The position numbers were made by a program, and so were the translations under genes. A DNA stretch of 34,041 nucleotides from an uncultured Bacteroidales bacterium (GTDB taxonomy: Bacteria; Bacteroidota; Bacteroidia; Bacteroidales; Salinivirgaceae). A model generated the notes under the pieces. It saw only the letters and a program-made list of their open reading frames with translations. It did not search any database and had not been told where the DNA came from. Below, piece by piece: positions 34,038 to 34,041 of the stretch (positions within the stretch are counted from its first letter, which is position 1; every line of letters begins with the position of its first letter). The stretch lies in the NCBI GenBank assembly GCA_937981765.1, contig CALJOM010000018.1, positions 1 to 34,041 of the forward strand, read 5' to 3'.

Positions 34038-34041
34038 ATTT

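Overview
The window comes from a member of the Bacteroidota. The evidence is a set of TAnnTTTG -10 boxes (several with a TTG about 20 nt upstream), a SusC/SusD/SusE-type locus, type IX secretion (Por) C-terminal sorting domains, a DUF4421-like protein, futalosine-pathway menaquinone genes, and a 47-nt repeat with 30-nt spacers next to cas9-cas1-cas2. Base composition is moderately AT-rich. I cannot name the genus; an environmental Bacteroidales/Marinilabiliales-type organism would fit. No rRNA, tRNA or insertion sequence was recognised.

Layout. 1-5450: a type II-C CRISPR-Cas locus. The window starts inside the array (two complete repeats, one partial, two 30-nt spacers). A bidirectional terminator separates it from the minus-strand operon cas9-cas1-cas2. 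A tracrRNA gene lies divergently in front of cas9. 5627-7022: mltG and a small membrane-protein gene. 7043-7234: a cold-shock protein (minus). 7235-7620: an AT-rich gap. 7621-8965: two unrecognised genes with a very clear promoter and ribosome binding site. 9163-10510: a minus-strand pair, a fructose-6-phosphate aldolase/transaldolase-like gene and a YciO/Sua5 gene. 10639-12686: a decayed gene for a secreted fibronectin-III-like repeat protein. 12741-18871: a six-gene operon (TetR regulator, LolA-like periplasmic protein, two FtsX-type permeases, LolD/MacB-type ATPase, DUF1302-like beta-barrel). 19034-22891: a 1246-residue secreted multidomain protein. 22943-25546: a minus-strand operon mqnB-mqnD-DUF4421. 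25605-26692: a 6-pyruvoyltetrahydropterin-synthase-type gene and folE. 26790-27788: fabD. 27882-34037: a tandem palindromic operator followed by susC-susD-susE-like genes, probably for an alpha-glucan; the locus probably continues beyond the window.

How parts work together. In the CRISPR locus, Cas9 needs a crRNA:tracrRNA pair, and both RNAs can be located here. Each repeat carries a Bacteroidota-type promoter (TTG-N19-TATTTTTG), so every spacer may be transcribed from its own start, as reported for Neisseria and Campylobacter II-C arrays. The tracrRNA promoter (TTG-N20-TATATTTG) lies inside the short cas9 leader. Hence the opposite strand of the anti-repeat, which looks like a repeat, lies just upstream of cas9.

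The most attractive less-described system is the 12.7-18.9 kb operon. It encodes inner-membrane, periplasmic and outer-membrane parts, as expected of an envelope-spanning exporter or lipid carrier. Its two permeases each carry a helical insert that looks related but sits at a different point in the fold.
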